From Eucommia ulmoides (Eukaryota > Streptophyta > Magnoliopsida > Garryales > Eucommiaceae), in the NCBI GenBank assembly GCA_016647705.1, contig JAENRU010000487.1:806001-870000 (forward strand): 64,000 bases of DNA, given 5' to 3'. Within the stretch, counting starts at the first letter, position 1; the number at the start of each line of letters is the position of its first letter. Position numbers and translations under genes: made by a program. The notes below the pieces were generated by a model that did not search any database, was not told the origin of the DNA, and saw nothing but the letters and a program-made list of their open reading frames with translations. This document shows, piece by piece, positions 1-11,921 of the stretch.

Positions 1-746
1 CTTATCGAATATTAAAGATTCGATAAGGATGGTCCCCGGGGAGTATTTATATATGTTTCCTAAAGACTTATTTACTTTAAATGGGCAAACTCAAATAAGT
101 GAATAAATATGAAAATATGAATGCAAAAACTAAATTTATATTAATTTATTTTATATGCAAAATGACCAAAAAAGAACTAAATGATTTAATTTAAATATAT
201 CAATGCAAACTGATATGATTACTACGTGAATTAACTTGATTATACGTGATAATGACTTAATTATAACAAAAAAATTGTAAGTGGTGCACGTGTCGTGACT
301 AGATATGAAAAAATAACATGAATTTATGAAATTAAAAAAAAAAAAAAAAAAAAACTATGTGTAGAAAAAAAAATGTGAGTGATGAAAGTGTACTAAACAT
401 ATCATCTAAATAATGGAAGAAATAAACATGCTAAGTGGATGCAAAAAAAAAAATCTACTTTGAGTTTGCCCAATTAATTTAAAGAAATCCCAATTTGAAA
501 TCCCTCAAATTCTATGGTTATGAGAATCGAGGGGGGTTCGCGGAAACAATTTAATTGAAATTAATTTTTTCGAAGCTTAAACGAAATCCCACAAAAAATC
601 TACCGAGGGAAGAGATTTCCTAAAACCATTCGTTTCTAAATTCCACTCGGGTCGGGAAATGGAAACGAGACCACGGAAAACTCTCCCACGATTTATTGAA
701 TCATCGAATTCAACTTAAGGTTCGTAAAGATTAATTCCTACCAATG

Positions 747-838
<92 letters not shown>

Positions 839-1575
839 GGGTTTTGATAAGAAGAATAAAATAAAAATTAAAATTAAAAAAATGCAAAAAAAATACAAAA
901 TAAAATATCATTCACCTAATGCTCGGAGTTAGGTTTAAGGACGACAAACCCACTCCGGCTTTTTTATCGGATCATCGGACGACTTGCTTTTTTAGTTTTT
1001 CCTCTTTATTATAATAATAATTTTTAAAAAAAAAAAACAGCGAGATACGAGTATCCTCATCTAAACGCTCAAAGATTTAGATCGAGAATGAGAAACTTTA
1101 TCCTGACGTTTTTCATCGGGTCATCGGATAATAAAAAAAAAAAAAAAAAAAAACTTGCAGGAATTTAAATTGCGAAGAGAATAAAGTAAACTGAAAAAAG
1201 AGTTAAAAATCAGAAAACATACATGTTCTAGGCCAAGAATCCCGATGCTCGGGTTTTTCTCTCGCGCAGACAGTTTCCCGAAAAGGTTTACGATGAGAAT
1301 CACTCTATAAAGATTTTTCTCTCAATTTTTGAATGAATAAGTTAGGAGGAGTAGGGTCCTATTTATAGAAGAAGATTAGAGTGAAAAATCCTAAAAATCT
1401 TAATCCCAATTCGACGAGGAAAAGGAAATAAAATCTAAAAGAAAAGGAAAAATGAAACCTAATTTCATTTTGACAATGAAACCTTTTCTGTTCTATTTTG
1501 TTTTTCAATTTTATTTTTTTTTCTTTTATCTTTCTTTTTTCTCTATTTTTTTATTTTTTGAAAATAAAAATATAA
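1..1575. repeat. dispersed repeat, copy 1 (cut by window edge)
   Basis: The window opens inside a repeat that recurs in the same orientation at about 30369-31580; both start with cttatcgaatatta and continue colinearly. Shared landmarks are the ggtccccgggga block, the gcaaactcaaata-like segment, two catcggatcatcgg-like modules about 150 bp apart and a closing ctctcaattt-tgaat segment. The copies are clearly diverged, with indels in homopolymers. No long open frame survives. It may be an LTR or non-coding part of a retrotransposon, but no TG...CA ends or target duplication were found, so the class is open. The copy contains a poly-T/(ATT)n tract. Confidence 0.6.
748..838. repeat. poly-T tract followed by (ATT)n microsatellite
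   Basis: About 30 T residues are followed by about 20 ATT units. The tract lies inside the dispersed repeat and the other copy has only a short T-rich stretch there, so it expanded after the copies separated. Confidence 0.9.
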
Positions 1576-1639
1576 TAAAGCATAAAATTTTTACAGACGA
1601 TCAAATGTCAACAATGGGACTAATGGGGTTCTAACAAAC

Positions 1640-2130
1640 TTTGCCTATGTCCAAGCCTAGTTAGGACAAATGGACTTCAACTCTTAAGTGAAAAGACTAA
1701 TGTCCAATATCCATTAATGCTCCAATTTCTATCCCCACACGCCTATATAGAGTATGCTCTAGTTCAATTAGTATTTTATTTTATTTAAATGATATTTTGA
1801 TTTTATTATGGAAAATTATGAGTTTGTAAAAAAATTATATAAATATTAACAGAGCCCAACTTTCAAAATCGGTTGAGAGTCACAATTTTCTCAGGGTCGC
1901 CCTGATTGCAAGCATTCAATAGATCGATAGTTGTATTTTTCACTTATTTAAAGGCACATGTACAATGAATCAATATATGTGTTCAAGTTTCAACTCTAAA
2001 CCAAATGTTTAAAATGGAACATCTTAATTGAAAGTATTTGATTGGAAATATAACATAGAAATTTATATTGAACTTAAAATTAAAATAGGATAAATTATGA
2101 ATTACACTCCCTAATTGGGATTATTTTGTT
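1640..2130. other. spacer downstream of the terpene synthase
   Basis: AT-rich sequence with no frame or repeat I can recognise. On the minus strand it begins right after the terpene synthase stop codon and would contain its 3' UTR. AT-rich AATAAT-like stretches occur within 40 bases of the stop, but no single poly(A) signal stands out. Confidence 0.4.
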
Positions 2131-2427
2131 TCAGCTGAGTTCGAGCGGCTCAATCAACAATGAGAGCACCTGATCTCGAGTTTCTCGATCTTGAGCTCCA
2201 AACCCATCTCCGTTCTGGTATATGAAATGCACAACCCTGGCAATGTTCATCGTGTATTTCACGAACGAGTGTAGCGAAGATGATAAGATAACGGATTCGC
2301 GATTGATTTTCTTCCAGGCATCCCTAATTATGTCCTCAATGTGCTTCCTAGCTATTTTCTCAATCACATTTGCTTCTCTCATGAAACATAGGATTGATGA
2401 AGGAGCATCTCCTCTCTCAAGTTCAGC
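2131..2427 (-). pseudogene. terpene synthase exon 7 and stop codon
   Basis: This terminal exon of 98 codons plus TGA (2133-2131) is open. It begins AELERGDAPSSI, completing the NSE motif Glu, and contains the conserved NIARVVHFIYQNGDGFG C-terminal segment. Confidence 0.85.
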
Positions 2428-2944
2428 CTATTCGAAAATGAAAAAAATAAAATAAAAATATGTGAGCAATCATGGGATTCATTGAATCTACAATTTCATT
2501 ACAATTTTGGATGATAAACAGTCAATTGTTGTACACCCAACTTATAAATTTTCTACAAAAAAACTCTACAGGTCCAAAATTTGGATCATGTGTGTGTGTG
2601 TGCGTGCGCGCGTTCACACGTGTATGTGTGATAGAGAGAGAAGATGAGAGAATAAAAGAGAGGACAATGGATGGTGCCATCTTCGGTGGCAGTGCTATGA
2701 CGGTGCTATTGTGAACAGTAAGGGGGCCTAAGGTTGCAGAGTTTTCGGACCGCAGAGAGAGAGAGAGAGAGATTAAAAACAAAAATAAATAAATATAAAA
2801 CGATTATGTAGGTACAAAATTGTGTTTTCTCTTCCATTAAAAGGACAATTAGGTCTTTTTATAATTTTTTTAACAGAATGTTAGTTTCTCACTTTGATAC
2901 TATGTGATAGTACAAGGGAGAATAAAAGGTAATTTAAAAGTGTT

Positions 2945-3112
2945 ATTTACCCAAAAGAATATATAAACAAATTTATATTCAGAGGATCAGAGTTAAACAC
3001 ATGAGTAAAATTAAGGGGTTAAAGTATCATTTATCCAAAAGAATATATAAAAAAATCCATATTCCGAGGATTAGAGTTAAAACATGAGTAAAATTAAGGG
3101 GTTAATAATGTT
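2945..3112. repeat. tandem duplication of about 84 bp in TPS intron 6
   Basis: Two adjacent copies share ccaaaagaatatataaa, gaggat-agagttaaa and atgagtaaaattaagggg, with an 83-84 bp period and a few mismatches. Nearby at 2589-2642 is a (TG)n/(AG)n-rich microsatellite. Confidence 0.75.
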
Positions 3113-3137
3113 GTTTACTCAAAATACCAACACTTAC

Positions 3138-3395
3138 CGCAGAGGTTCCTCTGTCATTGCAGAGTCGAACTATAAGTGAGGTATTGTACACCAGGTCTTG
3201 ACACTGATTAAGAATATCAGTTATTTCATCTTCATTGTTGTCACAAGTTAGTGTTAGGCCTAGAAGTACAAGTAGACAAAGCAGAGGACCGGATGACGAA
3301 ATCCACCCATTTTCCATGTATTCCTGCAGTGATGGCGTGTACCCTTCGTTATACCACCTTGCTTCCATTAACAAAGCGTTGCAAAAATTCGACCA
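3138..3395 (-). pseudogene. terpene synthase exon 6 (start of NSE/DTE motif)
   Basis: This 258-nt exon is open from W to the GCG|GTAAGT donor. It carries EARWYNEGYTPSLQEYMENG and ends with the NDRGTSA part of the second metal-binding motif. The usual hydrophobic residue after ND is Arg here. Confidence 0.85.
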
Positions 3396-3540
3396 CTGTA
3401 AAAAAATTAAAAATATTATTTTTTTGTTGGATAGTCTTGGGCCTCTCTCTCAATTTCAAAAACTAGCTCATGAAGTCAGACTTTTTCTCACACTTATAAT
3501 CTAACAACCTGCCACTTCTACATCTGATGTTGGATACACC

Positions 3541-3975
3541 CAATATTTTTTAATGTGTTAACATGACTTTATGCCTCTATGGTTTGACCAAATTGTACTT
3601 TACACTCTTATAGTATTTTTATTAGCACTTATCCATATGGTTCAGATTAAAGCACAACAGTTATATTTTTTGTTAAAATTAACGGTCAAACCTCAAAATG
3701 AAAATTAATAAATTATTTGATATTAAGTGACATTTACACTCCGAGATTGGATTAGGTCGGAAATATCCATTTGAACCTATTTTCTCTTTCCTTTATTCCT
3801 CCAAGTTGGGTATATAACTTAAATTTATTATTTTATGCAATTATGTTAATTATTTAATAGTTCTACTTAAATATGAACCACATGGGTAAAATGATGAAAC
3901 AATTACCATAGCGGTATAAAGTACAATTTGATCAAAATACATGAAGACAAAATGTAATTAACCATTTCCTAATTT
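3541..3975. mobile_element. MITE in TPS intron 5 (TTAATTACACTTTGTC family)
   Basis: The ends are inverted. The left arm reads ...ggtttgaccaaattgtacttta and the right arm, reversed, ...ttgatcaaattgtactttata. The body contains the ttaaaattaacggtcaaa signature found in sister copies at 6838, 23341, 24161 and elsewhere. No coding capacity. Exact ends were not determined. Confidence 0.6.
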
Positions 3976-4269
3976 TGTTAAGTCATTTTGTAATTTAGAA
4001 AAAGAACATGCAAAAATTATGACGGCTTTTGGTCAACAGTATACGAAATTAAAATTTTAACTCATACAATTCACACGATACAATAATTTTTCCAGAAGCC
4101 CAAACTCAGTGTAATATATAAAAGTTACTGTAATATTTTCATATAAAAAATTTCAACAATTTTTATAACGTACAGTGACTTTTAAACTTTTGATAGTAAA
4201 TTTGTATTTCTAAAAAAATTATTATAACGCGTGGACTCATAAAATAAAATTTTGAATTATTATATGTAC

Positions 4270-4411
4270 CTCTTTATGGAGAAGAGGCAACACTGAGGTC
4301 CAACCCATTTGGCTTTGGATTTGAAAAGCCATTTCATTTGTAGTATCATAGAGTGTCTGAAAACATATCTTGATACAGTCTGGGAGCCCTTCAATTTCCT
4401 TAAAATCCCAC
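4270..4411 (-). pseudogene. terpene synthase exon 5
   Basis: This 142-nt exon is open, flanked by a tatcag acceptor and a GAG|GTACAT donor. It encodes the LPDCIKICFQTLYDTTNEMA segment of the alpha domain. No damage was seen. Confidence 0.85.
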
Positions 4412-4744
4412 CTGATAATATCATTTCAAAGTATTAGTAGAGAATTTAATGAATTCGAAAATATTATTAATGATTTTGAACAGAACTAAATGAATTATGC
4501 TCAGCACTTGGTTCTAATTGGTATATTTTCATCATTTCATCATTTAGTTAAACTCAACAACAATTCAATCTTCTCTCTTTCAATATCAGAAAAATATTAA
4601 GAAAAAACATTGTAGGTTCAGTAAACTAACAAAATGACAAAATATCCCAATTAGAATGCCACATGTTGAGCACAACCTATTTTCATCGAAAACCAATAAC
4701 GCAGTTTTTAATTTTGTTGGATTAAAACAAATGTAGAATTTGAG

Positions 4745-5170
4745 GTGGAATTTGGTTAGTGTTTTTGTTTTTCTGTTTCTACTTCTAATAAATTGGGATC
4801 AAAATTCTATTTTCGTTCTAGAGTATTTCAGGTATAGAAACATGTTTGGTAATGACCATTATCTTGAAATTGTTTCTTTTAATTTATAAGAACAGAAACA
4901 TGAAACACGTTTGGTTACAACATTTGTTCTTTTTTCTTTAAATGTATAGTGGTCGGCATAGTAGTGGTGGGAATAGTTTTGTGGGAGTGAATATGAATCA
5001 AATTATTTTTTGCTTCTCAGATTCTTAAGGAATTTAGGAAATACTCCCAAATTACTCCTAAAATTTTGAGAACAAAAACATTTTTACCAAATGCGTTTTT
5101 CTACATTAATCTCAAAATTTTAGGAGTAACAACAGAAATCAAAGAACAAAAACAGTAACCAAACGAGATC
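4745..5170. mobile_element. MITE-like inverted-repeat element in TPS intron 4
   Basis: The left end, tttggttagtgtttttgtt, is matched in inverted form at the right end by aacaaaaacagtaaccaaa. Internal arms repeat cgtttggtta motifs. No frame is present. The target duplication is unclear, so the superfamily is not assigned. Confidence 0.5.
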
Positions 5171-5798
5171 TGAATGACCAAATCTCAAGATCCACATAGT
5201 AGGGCTGTAAATGAACCAAGTAGTTCGTAAACTACTTAAGTTTGGCTCGATAATAACTCGTTCGAAACCCGTTCTTTTAATAAATGAACCAAGTTCAAGC
5301 TTTTAATTTAGCTCATTTATTAAATAAATAAACATCATATTTCGAGCTGGACTTGTTAATATTCATGACCAACTCGAATAATATAAAATTAAATTATTTT
5401 GTTATATTTTTAGTATGAAAAAAAAATAGTAAAGTAGACTCTTAAATTTTTTTTAATAGTATAATTTTACATATCTAATCGTTCTAAATGTTAATTCAAT
5501 TTACTTTTAATTTTATAAATACTCGTTTAACCTATTTGATTACTATAATAAACTGATTATTTGTAAATTTATGTTGATCTGTTGTAATTTTTATACTTTG
5601 ATTCGCTCGTAAATTAAATATTTGAATTTTGTATATAGAAACAATAACAAATAATTAATTTTATTAAAAAAGATATATTATTTATGTAGTTCTTAAGTAT
5701 TAAAATTTAATTAATAAATATTTAAAAAAAAAAAACCGTGAACAATTTGATTATTAAATTAACTAAATTTGAACATAAAGTTTCAAGTTCATCTCAAA

Positions 5799-5901
5799 CT
5801 TGAATAGTATAAAAAATAAACGAAAGTTAGAACACTTAATATTCAACCTCGAACTTGAATAGTATAAAAAATAAACGAAAGTTAGAACACTTAATATTCA
5901 A
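5799..5901. repeat. 55-bp tandem duplication in TPS intron 4
   Basis: The unit beginning cttgaatagtataaaaaata is repeated exactly once with a 55-bp period, just before the exon 4 donor side. It appears to be a recent slippage or unequal exchange event. Confidence 0.85.
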
Positions 5902-5981
5902 CTCAACTCGTTTTCAACTCGTTTCCAGCCTTACCAATGACACTCGCACCATATATACTTAAGGTGGACCAAGAGACAAAC

Positions 5982-6191
5982 CTGTTGACAGCATTGGTGA
6001 AGTGTTGTAGCTCTTGGAATGAGCCATAAACATCATCAATGACTAGGATTAATTTAATGACTTTTGTAAGCCATTTTCTGAAATTCCCATGTTGAGGCTC
6101 ATAAGCAACCCCAACTGCCCATAAATAACTCTCCACCATTATATCCCTTGTGAAACTCAATTTCTCTGCTATCCCAATATTCCTCCACCAC
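5982..6191 (-). pseudogene. terpene synthase exon 4, with damaged DDxxD motif
   Basis: The exon starts with the conserved WWR after a T-rich acceptor and contains LSFTRDIMVES and VIDDVYGSFQEL. Most family members read DDVYDVYG, so three codons are missing and the last Asp of DDxxD is gone. The length, 210 nt, equals the usual 219 minus 9, which supports a clean deletion. Both splice sites are canonical. Confidence 0.85.
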
Positions 6192-6837
6192 CTAAAAAAA
6201 ATATATATATAATATTCTTCTGAGAACCGGACAGATCTAAAAAATTGATTGAGATATGTTTGTTTTTTTTTTTTAAATATTTATTAGATATTTAATCAGG
6301 AAGATTTATCTAAAATTTTAAGGATTTTAATTGAATTTTTATAAAAATATTTATGTAAAAAAATAAATTAAAAGCTGTGCGGGGCTTGAGTTCCGCCTTG
6401 GCTTAACCTGACTCTGCCACAACAAGTAGAGTGTGTTTGAAAATAATTTCTGAAAATTTTGAAAATAATTTTTGAAAATTATGAAAAGATGATTGATTTA
6501 GGGTAATTTGAAAAAGTAACATAAAAATAGAATTTTATAGATTTTTTTGTGAACAGTTTACGAAATTAAAGTTTTAGCTCATGCAATCCATGCACTACGG
6601 TAATCTTTTCAGAAATTCAAAGTTACTATAACATAAAAGTTATTGTAATTTTTTTTTATGTAAAAATTTATAGTAACTTTTTATGTATATAGTGATTTTT
6701 AGACTTTTGACAATATTTTTGGACTTCTGAAAAAAGTGCCACGATCGTGAATTTATAGGGGTTAAAATTTTAATTTAGTGGATTGTTGAACAAAAAAACT
6801 CAATATTTATTAATATAATCAAATTAAAATTTTAAAA

Positions 6838-7153
6838 ATTGAATTGTGATGACACTTTGTCCTCCCATAGTTTGACCGAATTATATTTTATACCTTTGTA
6901 GTATTTTCTCATAGTTACCTTTTGAGATTCAAATTTAAGTGTAATGGTTAAATAATTAACATAATTTTATGAAATAACAAATTTACCCGATATACCCGAC
7001 CCGACAGACTTGAAAAAAATAAAATAAAGTCAAACGAAAATTACCCGATCTGATCCAACTCGTAAATATAAATGTCAGTTAGTATTAAATAATTTATTAA
7101 TTTTAATTTTTTGTGATTTAACCTTTAACTTTAACGAAAAAATATATCACTTA
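6838..7153. mobile_element. partial MITE of the same family in TPS intron 3
   Basis: It starts with the gtgatgacactttgtcc / ggtttgaccgaattatatttta-like arm and contains the taaggttaaataattaac and tttaactttaacg segments of the family. It stops abruptly near 7153 without the complementary right arm. Degenerate; no coding capacity. Confidence 0.5.
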
Positions 7154-7273
7154 CCAAAATAATATAAGGGGAAGCGAAATTTTGTGGATGGGGTGGTGAA
7201 GTGCCATTGACCCATATCATAAATATGTGTGGTTGTAATTTGCAAGTCCCTTCTATCTTTTGTTATTTATTAC

Positions 7274-7589
7274 CTGGACATCTCCATCAGATCTTGTCTG
7301 TGTGTGGCTTGAACCATGCTGAAGTTCAGCTTCGCCAGCCTCACCAGCGTCCGATTCGACGGCGTACCGGCGTCTTCCTCGGCTTCTGAGATGTGTTTTT
7401 TAACGTTGTACCAGTCCACTTTCCGGCTTAACGGCAGCTCCGACGGTCGTTGAACGTTCGAAAATAGCATTGCTTCTTCCAGTACGGTTTCTCCTTCCAT
7501 GGCAAAGCTTGAGGCTTCGAAAAGCTCAACCATTGTTTTGGAGTTCGAGTCTAATTTTGTTTCCTTAAACTTGCCATTCTCGTCCATGT
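7274..7589 (-). pseudogene. terpene synthase exon 3, shortened, acceptor probably shifted
   Basis: The frame includes the FEASSFAMEGE and LAKLNFSMVQATHRQDL family segments and ends at a donor CAG|GTAATA. The family homology (LFESS before DMDENG) extends upstream to about 7605, where no AG acceptor exists. The next AG after a pyrimidine-rich run is at 7590-7591 and keeps the frame. At 316 nt the exon is shorter than the usual roughly 370-380 nt. About 20 residues before the RPSELPL segment are also missing relative to typical family members. Confidence 0.75.
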
Positions 7590-7801
7590 CTGAAGATTCA
7601 AACAAAGCACAAACAAGTTTTAGAGAGAGAGAGAGATGGAGGTGGGGTCATATACATGTCAATAGTACCACAGTGCAGTTTGATTATTGTTTTTTTTTTG
7701 GGAAAAATACATTATAAACTCGAGTTGTTTACCTATTAAATATTAAAAAAAAAAAAATTACTGAATGAAAATAGTTTTTAACTTATTTACCGAAATAATG
7801 C

Positions 7802-8139
7802 ATTTCGCCCTTGTGAAGGGCGAAATCGAAAAATTTTTTTTTTTTTTTTTTTTTTGATCCCGCGCTTGTGAACAGCGGGATAAAAAAAAATTAATTTAAT
7901 TTGATCCCGCCCTTGCGAAGGGCGGGATCAATAATTTTTTTTTTTTTTTATTTGATCCCGCCCTTCACAAGGGCGGGATCAAATGGATTTTTTTTTTTTT
8001 TAAAAATGTGATCCCGCCCTTATGAAGGGCGGGATCACCAAACGGCGACCAGCCGTTAACACGGCTGGTCGCCGTTTGCTTTGGCCGGTCAAACGACCGG
8101 CCAAAGCTGCAGAGAAGGCAGCCTAAAAAGGTTGCCTTC
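7802..8139. repeat. array of eight GC-rich palindromes in the left TIR
   Basis: Palindromes lie at 7802-7826 (atttcgccc...gggcgaaat), 7857-7882, 7903-7929, 7954-7980 and 8011-8037 (gatcccgccc...gggcgggatc types), 8041-8078 (aacggcgaccagcc with its inverse), 8083-8102 (ggccggt..accggcc) and 8114-8139 (gaaggcagcc..ggttgccttc). The first five are spaced about 46-57 bp and separated by A/T runs. All can form strong stems in DNA or RNA. The right TIR has the mirror set. Confidence 0.9.
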
Positions 8140-8251
8140 TCCCCTTTTTTTTTTTTTTTCGCAGGCTATTTTTTGTTTTTTTATAGGTATAGGTATAGGT
8201 TTAGCTTTAATTTGAAATTTTAAAATCTCGATATATGTGCACAATTTCGCC

Positions 8252-8386
8252 TATAAATATCACTTACCGGATTTCATTAAAATTCACATTTCTTCATTTA
8301 CTCCTTCTCTCATTTGTTCTTCATTTTGATATTTTTTTGTTCTAGTTACACTTCTTCTATTCAGACTTCTACTCCTCTATTCACAG
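8252..8386 (+). promoter_or_regulatory. left-TIR promoter and leader exon of the transposase gene
   Basis: TATAAATA at 8252-8259 is followed by a C/T-rich leader of about 100 nt ending CACAG|GTTAGT, a strong splice donor at 8387. A matching acceptor (tgatag) ends at 11912, nine bases before the transposase ATG. The predicted leader intron, 8387-11912, spans the whole tandem array. The same block occurs in the right TIR facing inward. Transcription itself is inferred. Confidence 0.65.
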
Positions 8387-8699
8387 GTTAGTATATTTTT
8401 AACGTTTTTTTAATTTATTTGTTAATTTAATTAGTATATTTTTTATCTTTATTTGTTAGTTAGTTGGTTAGTTTAATTTGTTAATTTAATTGTTGAATTA
8501 AAAATTATACTTTGGTCATTTTTACATGTTTAAGAAAATATAAAATAATATATTATTTCAAAAAAAATGTTAGTTAGTTAGTTTAATTTTTTACTCTAGC
8601 TATTTAATTAAAAAAATATACACTTTGACCCCTAAAAGTATAACAACTAGAAAAATATAAATTTTTAATATATTATTTTAAAATAAATTATTAGTTAGT

Positions 8700-11640
8700 T
8701 TGTTTGTTTTGTTAATTTAATTTGTTTAATTAGTTGGTTAGTTTAATTTGTTAATTTAGTTGTTAAATTAAAAATTACACTTTGTCTCCTTTCACATGTG
8801 TAGAAAAATATACACTTTGGCCCCTAAAATTTTTTCAATTACAAAAATATAAAATTTTCAACCTAACGTTTTAAAATAAATTGTTAGTTAGTTTCATTTT
8901 TGAATTTTGTTATTTAATTTAAAATGTATTTATTTAATTTGTTAATTTAGTTGTTAAATTAAAAATTACACTTTCGCCCCATGTGTACGAAAATATAAAT
9001 CAACATATTACATTTTTAGTTAGTTTAATTTTCTAATTTAGCTATTTAATTAAAAATACACTTTGGCCCCTGAAATTTTGATAATTAGAAAAATATAAAA
9101 TTAAAATACCTATTATTTTGTTTAATTTGTTAATTTAGTTGTTAAATTAAAAATTACACTTTCGCCCCATGTGTACGAAAATATAAATCAACATATTACA
9201 TTTTTAGTTAGTTTAATTTTCTAATTTAGCTATTTAATTAAAAATACACTTTGGCCACTGAAATTTTGATAATTAGAAAAATATAAAATTAAAATACCTA
9301 TTATTTTGTTTAATTTGTTAATTTAGTTGTTAAATTAAAAATTACACTTTCGCCCCGTTCACATGTGTACGAAAATATAAATCAACATATTACATTTTTA
9401 GTTAGTTTAATTTTGTAATTTAGCTATTTAATTAAAAATATACACTTTGGCCCCTTAAATTTTGATAATTAGAAAAATATAAAATTAAAATACCTATTAT
9501 TTGTTTAATTTAGTTGTTAAATTAAAAATTACACTTTGTCTCCTTTCACATGTGTAGAAAAATATACACTTTGGCCCCTGAAATTTTTTCAATTACAAAA
9601 ATATAAAATTTTCAACCTAACGTTTTAAAATAAATTGTTAGTTAGTTTCATTTTTGAATTTTGTTATTTAATTTAAAATGTATTTATTTAATTTGTTAAT
9701 TTAGTTGTTAAATTAAAAATTACACTTTCGCCCCATGTGTACGAAAATATAAATCAACATATTACATTTTTAGTTAGTTTAATTTTCTAATTTAGCTATT
9801 TAATTAAAAATACACTTTGGCCCCTGAAATTTTGATAATTAGAAAAATATAAAATTAAAATACCTATTATTTTGTTTAATTTGTTAATTTAGTTGTTAAA
9901 TTAAAAATTACACTTTCGCCCCGTTCACATGTATAGGAAAATATAAATCAACATATTACATTTTTAGTTAGTTTAATTTTCTAATTTAGCTATTTAATTA
10001 AAAATATACACTTTGGCCCCTTAAATTTTGATAATTAGAAAAATATAAAATTAAAATACCTATTATTTGTTTAATTTAGTTGTTAAATTAAAAATTACAC
10101 TTTCGCCCCTTTCACATGTGTACGAAAATATACACTTTGGCCCTTGAAATTTTTTCAATTACAAAAATATTAAATATCAACCTATTGTTTTAAAATAAAT
10201 TGTTAGTTAGTTTCATTTTTTAATTTCGTTATTTAATTTAAAATGTATTTATTTAATTTGTTAATTTAGTTGTTAAATTAAAAATTACACTTTCGCCCCT
10301 TTCACATGTGTACGAAAATATACACTTTGGCTCTTGAAATTTTTTCAATTAGAAAAATATTAAATATTCAACCTATTGTTTTAAAATAAATTGTTAGTTA
10401 GTTTCATTTTTTAATTTCGTTATTTAATTTAAAATGTATTTATTTAATTTGTTAATTTAGTTGTTAAATTAAAAATTACACTTTCGCCCCTTTCACATGT
10501 GTACGAAAATATACACTTTGGCTCTTGAAATTTTTTCAATTAGAAAATTATTAAATATTCAACCTATTGTTTTAAAATAAATTGTTAGTTAGTTTCATTT
10601 TTTAATTTCGTTATTTAATTTAAAATGTATTTATTTAATTTGTTAATTTAGTTATTAAATTAAAAATTACACTTTCGCCCCTTTCACATGTGTACGAAAA
10701 TATACACTTTGGCTCTTGAAATTTTTTCAATTAGAAAAATATTAAATATTCAACCTATTGTTTTAAAATAAATTGTTAGTTAGTTTCATTTTTTAATTTC
10801 GTTATTTAATTTAAAATGTATTTATTTAATTTGTTAATTTAGTTGTTAAATTAAAAATTACACTTTCGCCCCTTTCACATGTGTACGAAAATATACACTT
10901 TGGCTCTTGAAATTTTTTCAATTAGAAAAATATTAAATATTCAACCTATTGTTTTAAAATAAATTGTTAGTTAGTTTCATTTTTTAATTTCGTTATTTAA
11001 TTTAAAATGTATTTATTTAATTTGTTAATTTAGTTGTTAAATTAAAAATTACACTTTCGCCCCTTTCACATGTGTACGAAAATATACACTTTGGCTCTTG
11101 AAATTTTTTCAATTAGAAAAATATTAAATATTCAACCTATTGTTTTAAAATAAATTGTTAGTTAGTTTCATTTTTTAATTTCGTTATTTAATTTAAAATG
11201 TATTTATTTAATTTGTTAATTTAGTTGTTAAATTAAAAATTACACTTTCGCCCCTTTCACATGTGTACGAAAATATACACTTTGGCTCTTGAAATTTTTT
11301 CAATTAGAAAAATATTAAATATTCAACCTATTGTTTTAAAATAAATTGTTAGTTAGTTTCATTTTTTAATTTCGTTATTTAATTTAAAATGTATTTATTT
11401 AATTTGTTAATTTAGTTGTTAAATTAAAAATTACACTTTCGCCCCTTTCACATGTGTACGAAAATATACACTTTGGCTCTTGAAATTTTTTCAATTAGAA
11501 AAATATTAAATATTCAACCTATTGTTTTAAAATAAATTGTTAGTTAGTTTCATTTTTTAATTTCGTTATTTAATTTAAAATGTATTTATTTAATTTGTTA
11601 ATTTAGTTATTAAATTAAAAATTACACTTTCGCCTCTTTC
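8700..11640. repeat. left tandem repeat array of the MULE (188-191 bp units)
   Basis: From 10104 to 11640 the marker tttcgcccctttcacatgtg recurs at 190 or 191 bp (10104, 10294, 10485, 10676, 10867, 11058, 11249, 11440, 11631), with units nearly identical. From about 8700 to 10100 the units are of two mixed types, including a 188-bp type with an ..ataaatcaacatattac.. segment. Each unit has tacactttsgcccc-like motifs and a CACATGTG palindrome. There is no coding capacity. The array lies in the predicted leader intron of the transposase gene. Confidence 0.93.
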
Positions 11641-11921
11641 ACATTGGAATATGATGTACAAATTGTGCACTTTCATTCCTCAAATTAATTGAATCTATTT
11701 AGTTGATATTAGCTTGACGTGGAATTTATATTCGATTTAGAGTTAAAGTTAAAATAATTATTGAATAAATTCAAAATAAGTAAAATATTAAGGATTGAAA
11801 ATAAATTACTCTAACCCATAAAAAATGAACACTATAAACCAACATACTTTTGTGATTGAGTTTTAGTTAACGATATTTTTTTCTTGTTTTGTTTTGCCTT
11901 GTCAAATGATAGCCGCTTGAA

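Larger units (their letters stand above)
7722..8840. repeat. left terminal inverted repeat of the MULE
   Basis: Matches 20955-22040 in inverted orientation. In order it has an AT-rich tip, eight GC-rich palindromes (7802-8139), a C/T-rich variable stretch, a TATA box (8252-8259), a leader ending in a splice donor (8386/8387), then AT-rich sequence that passes into the tandem array. The inner limit is arbitrary because homologous repeats continue. Confidence 0.88.

Noticed and set aside
8700-11640. Regular 191-bp repeats as a CRISPR-like array
   Set aside because: The repeats are direct neighbours with no unique spacers, in plant DNA; it is a transposon tandem array.
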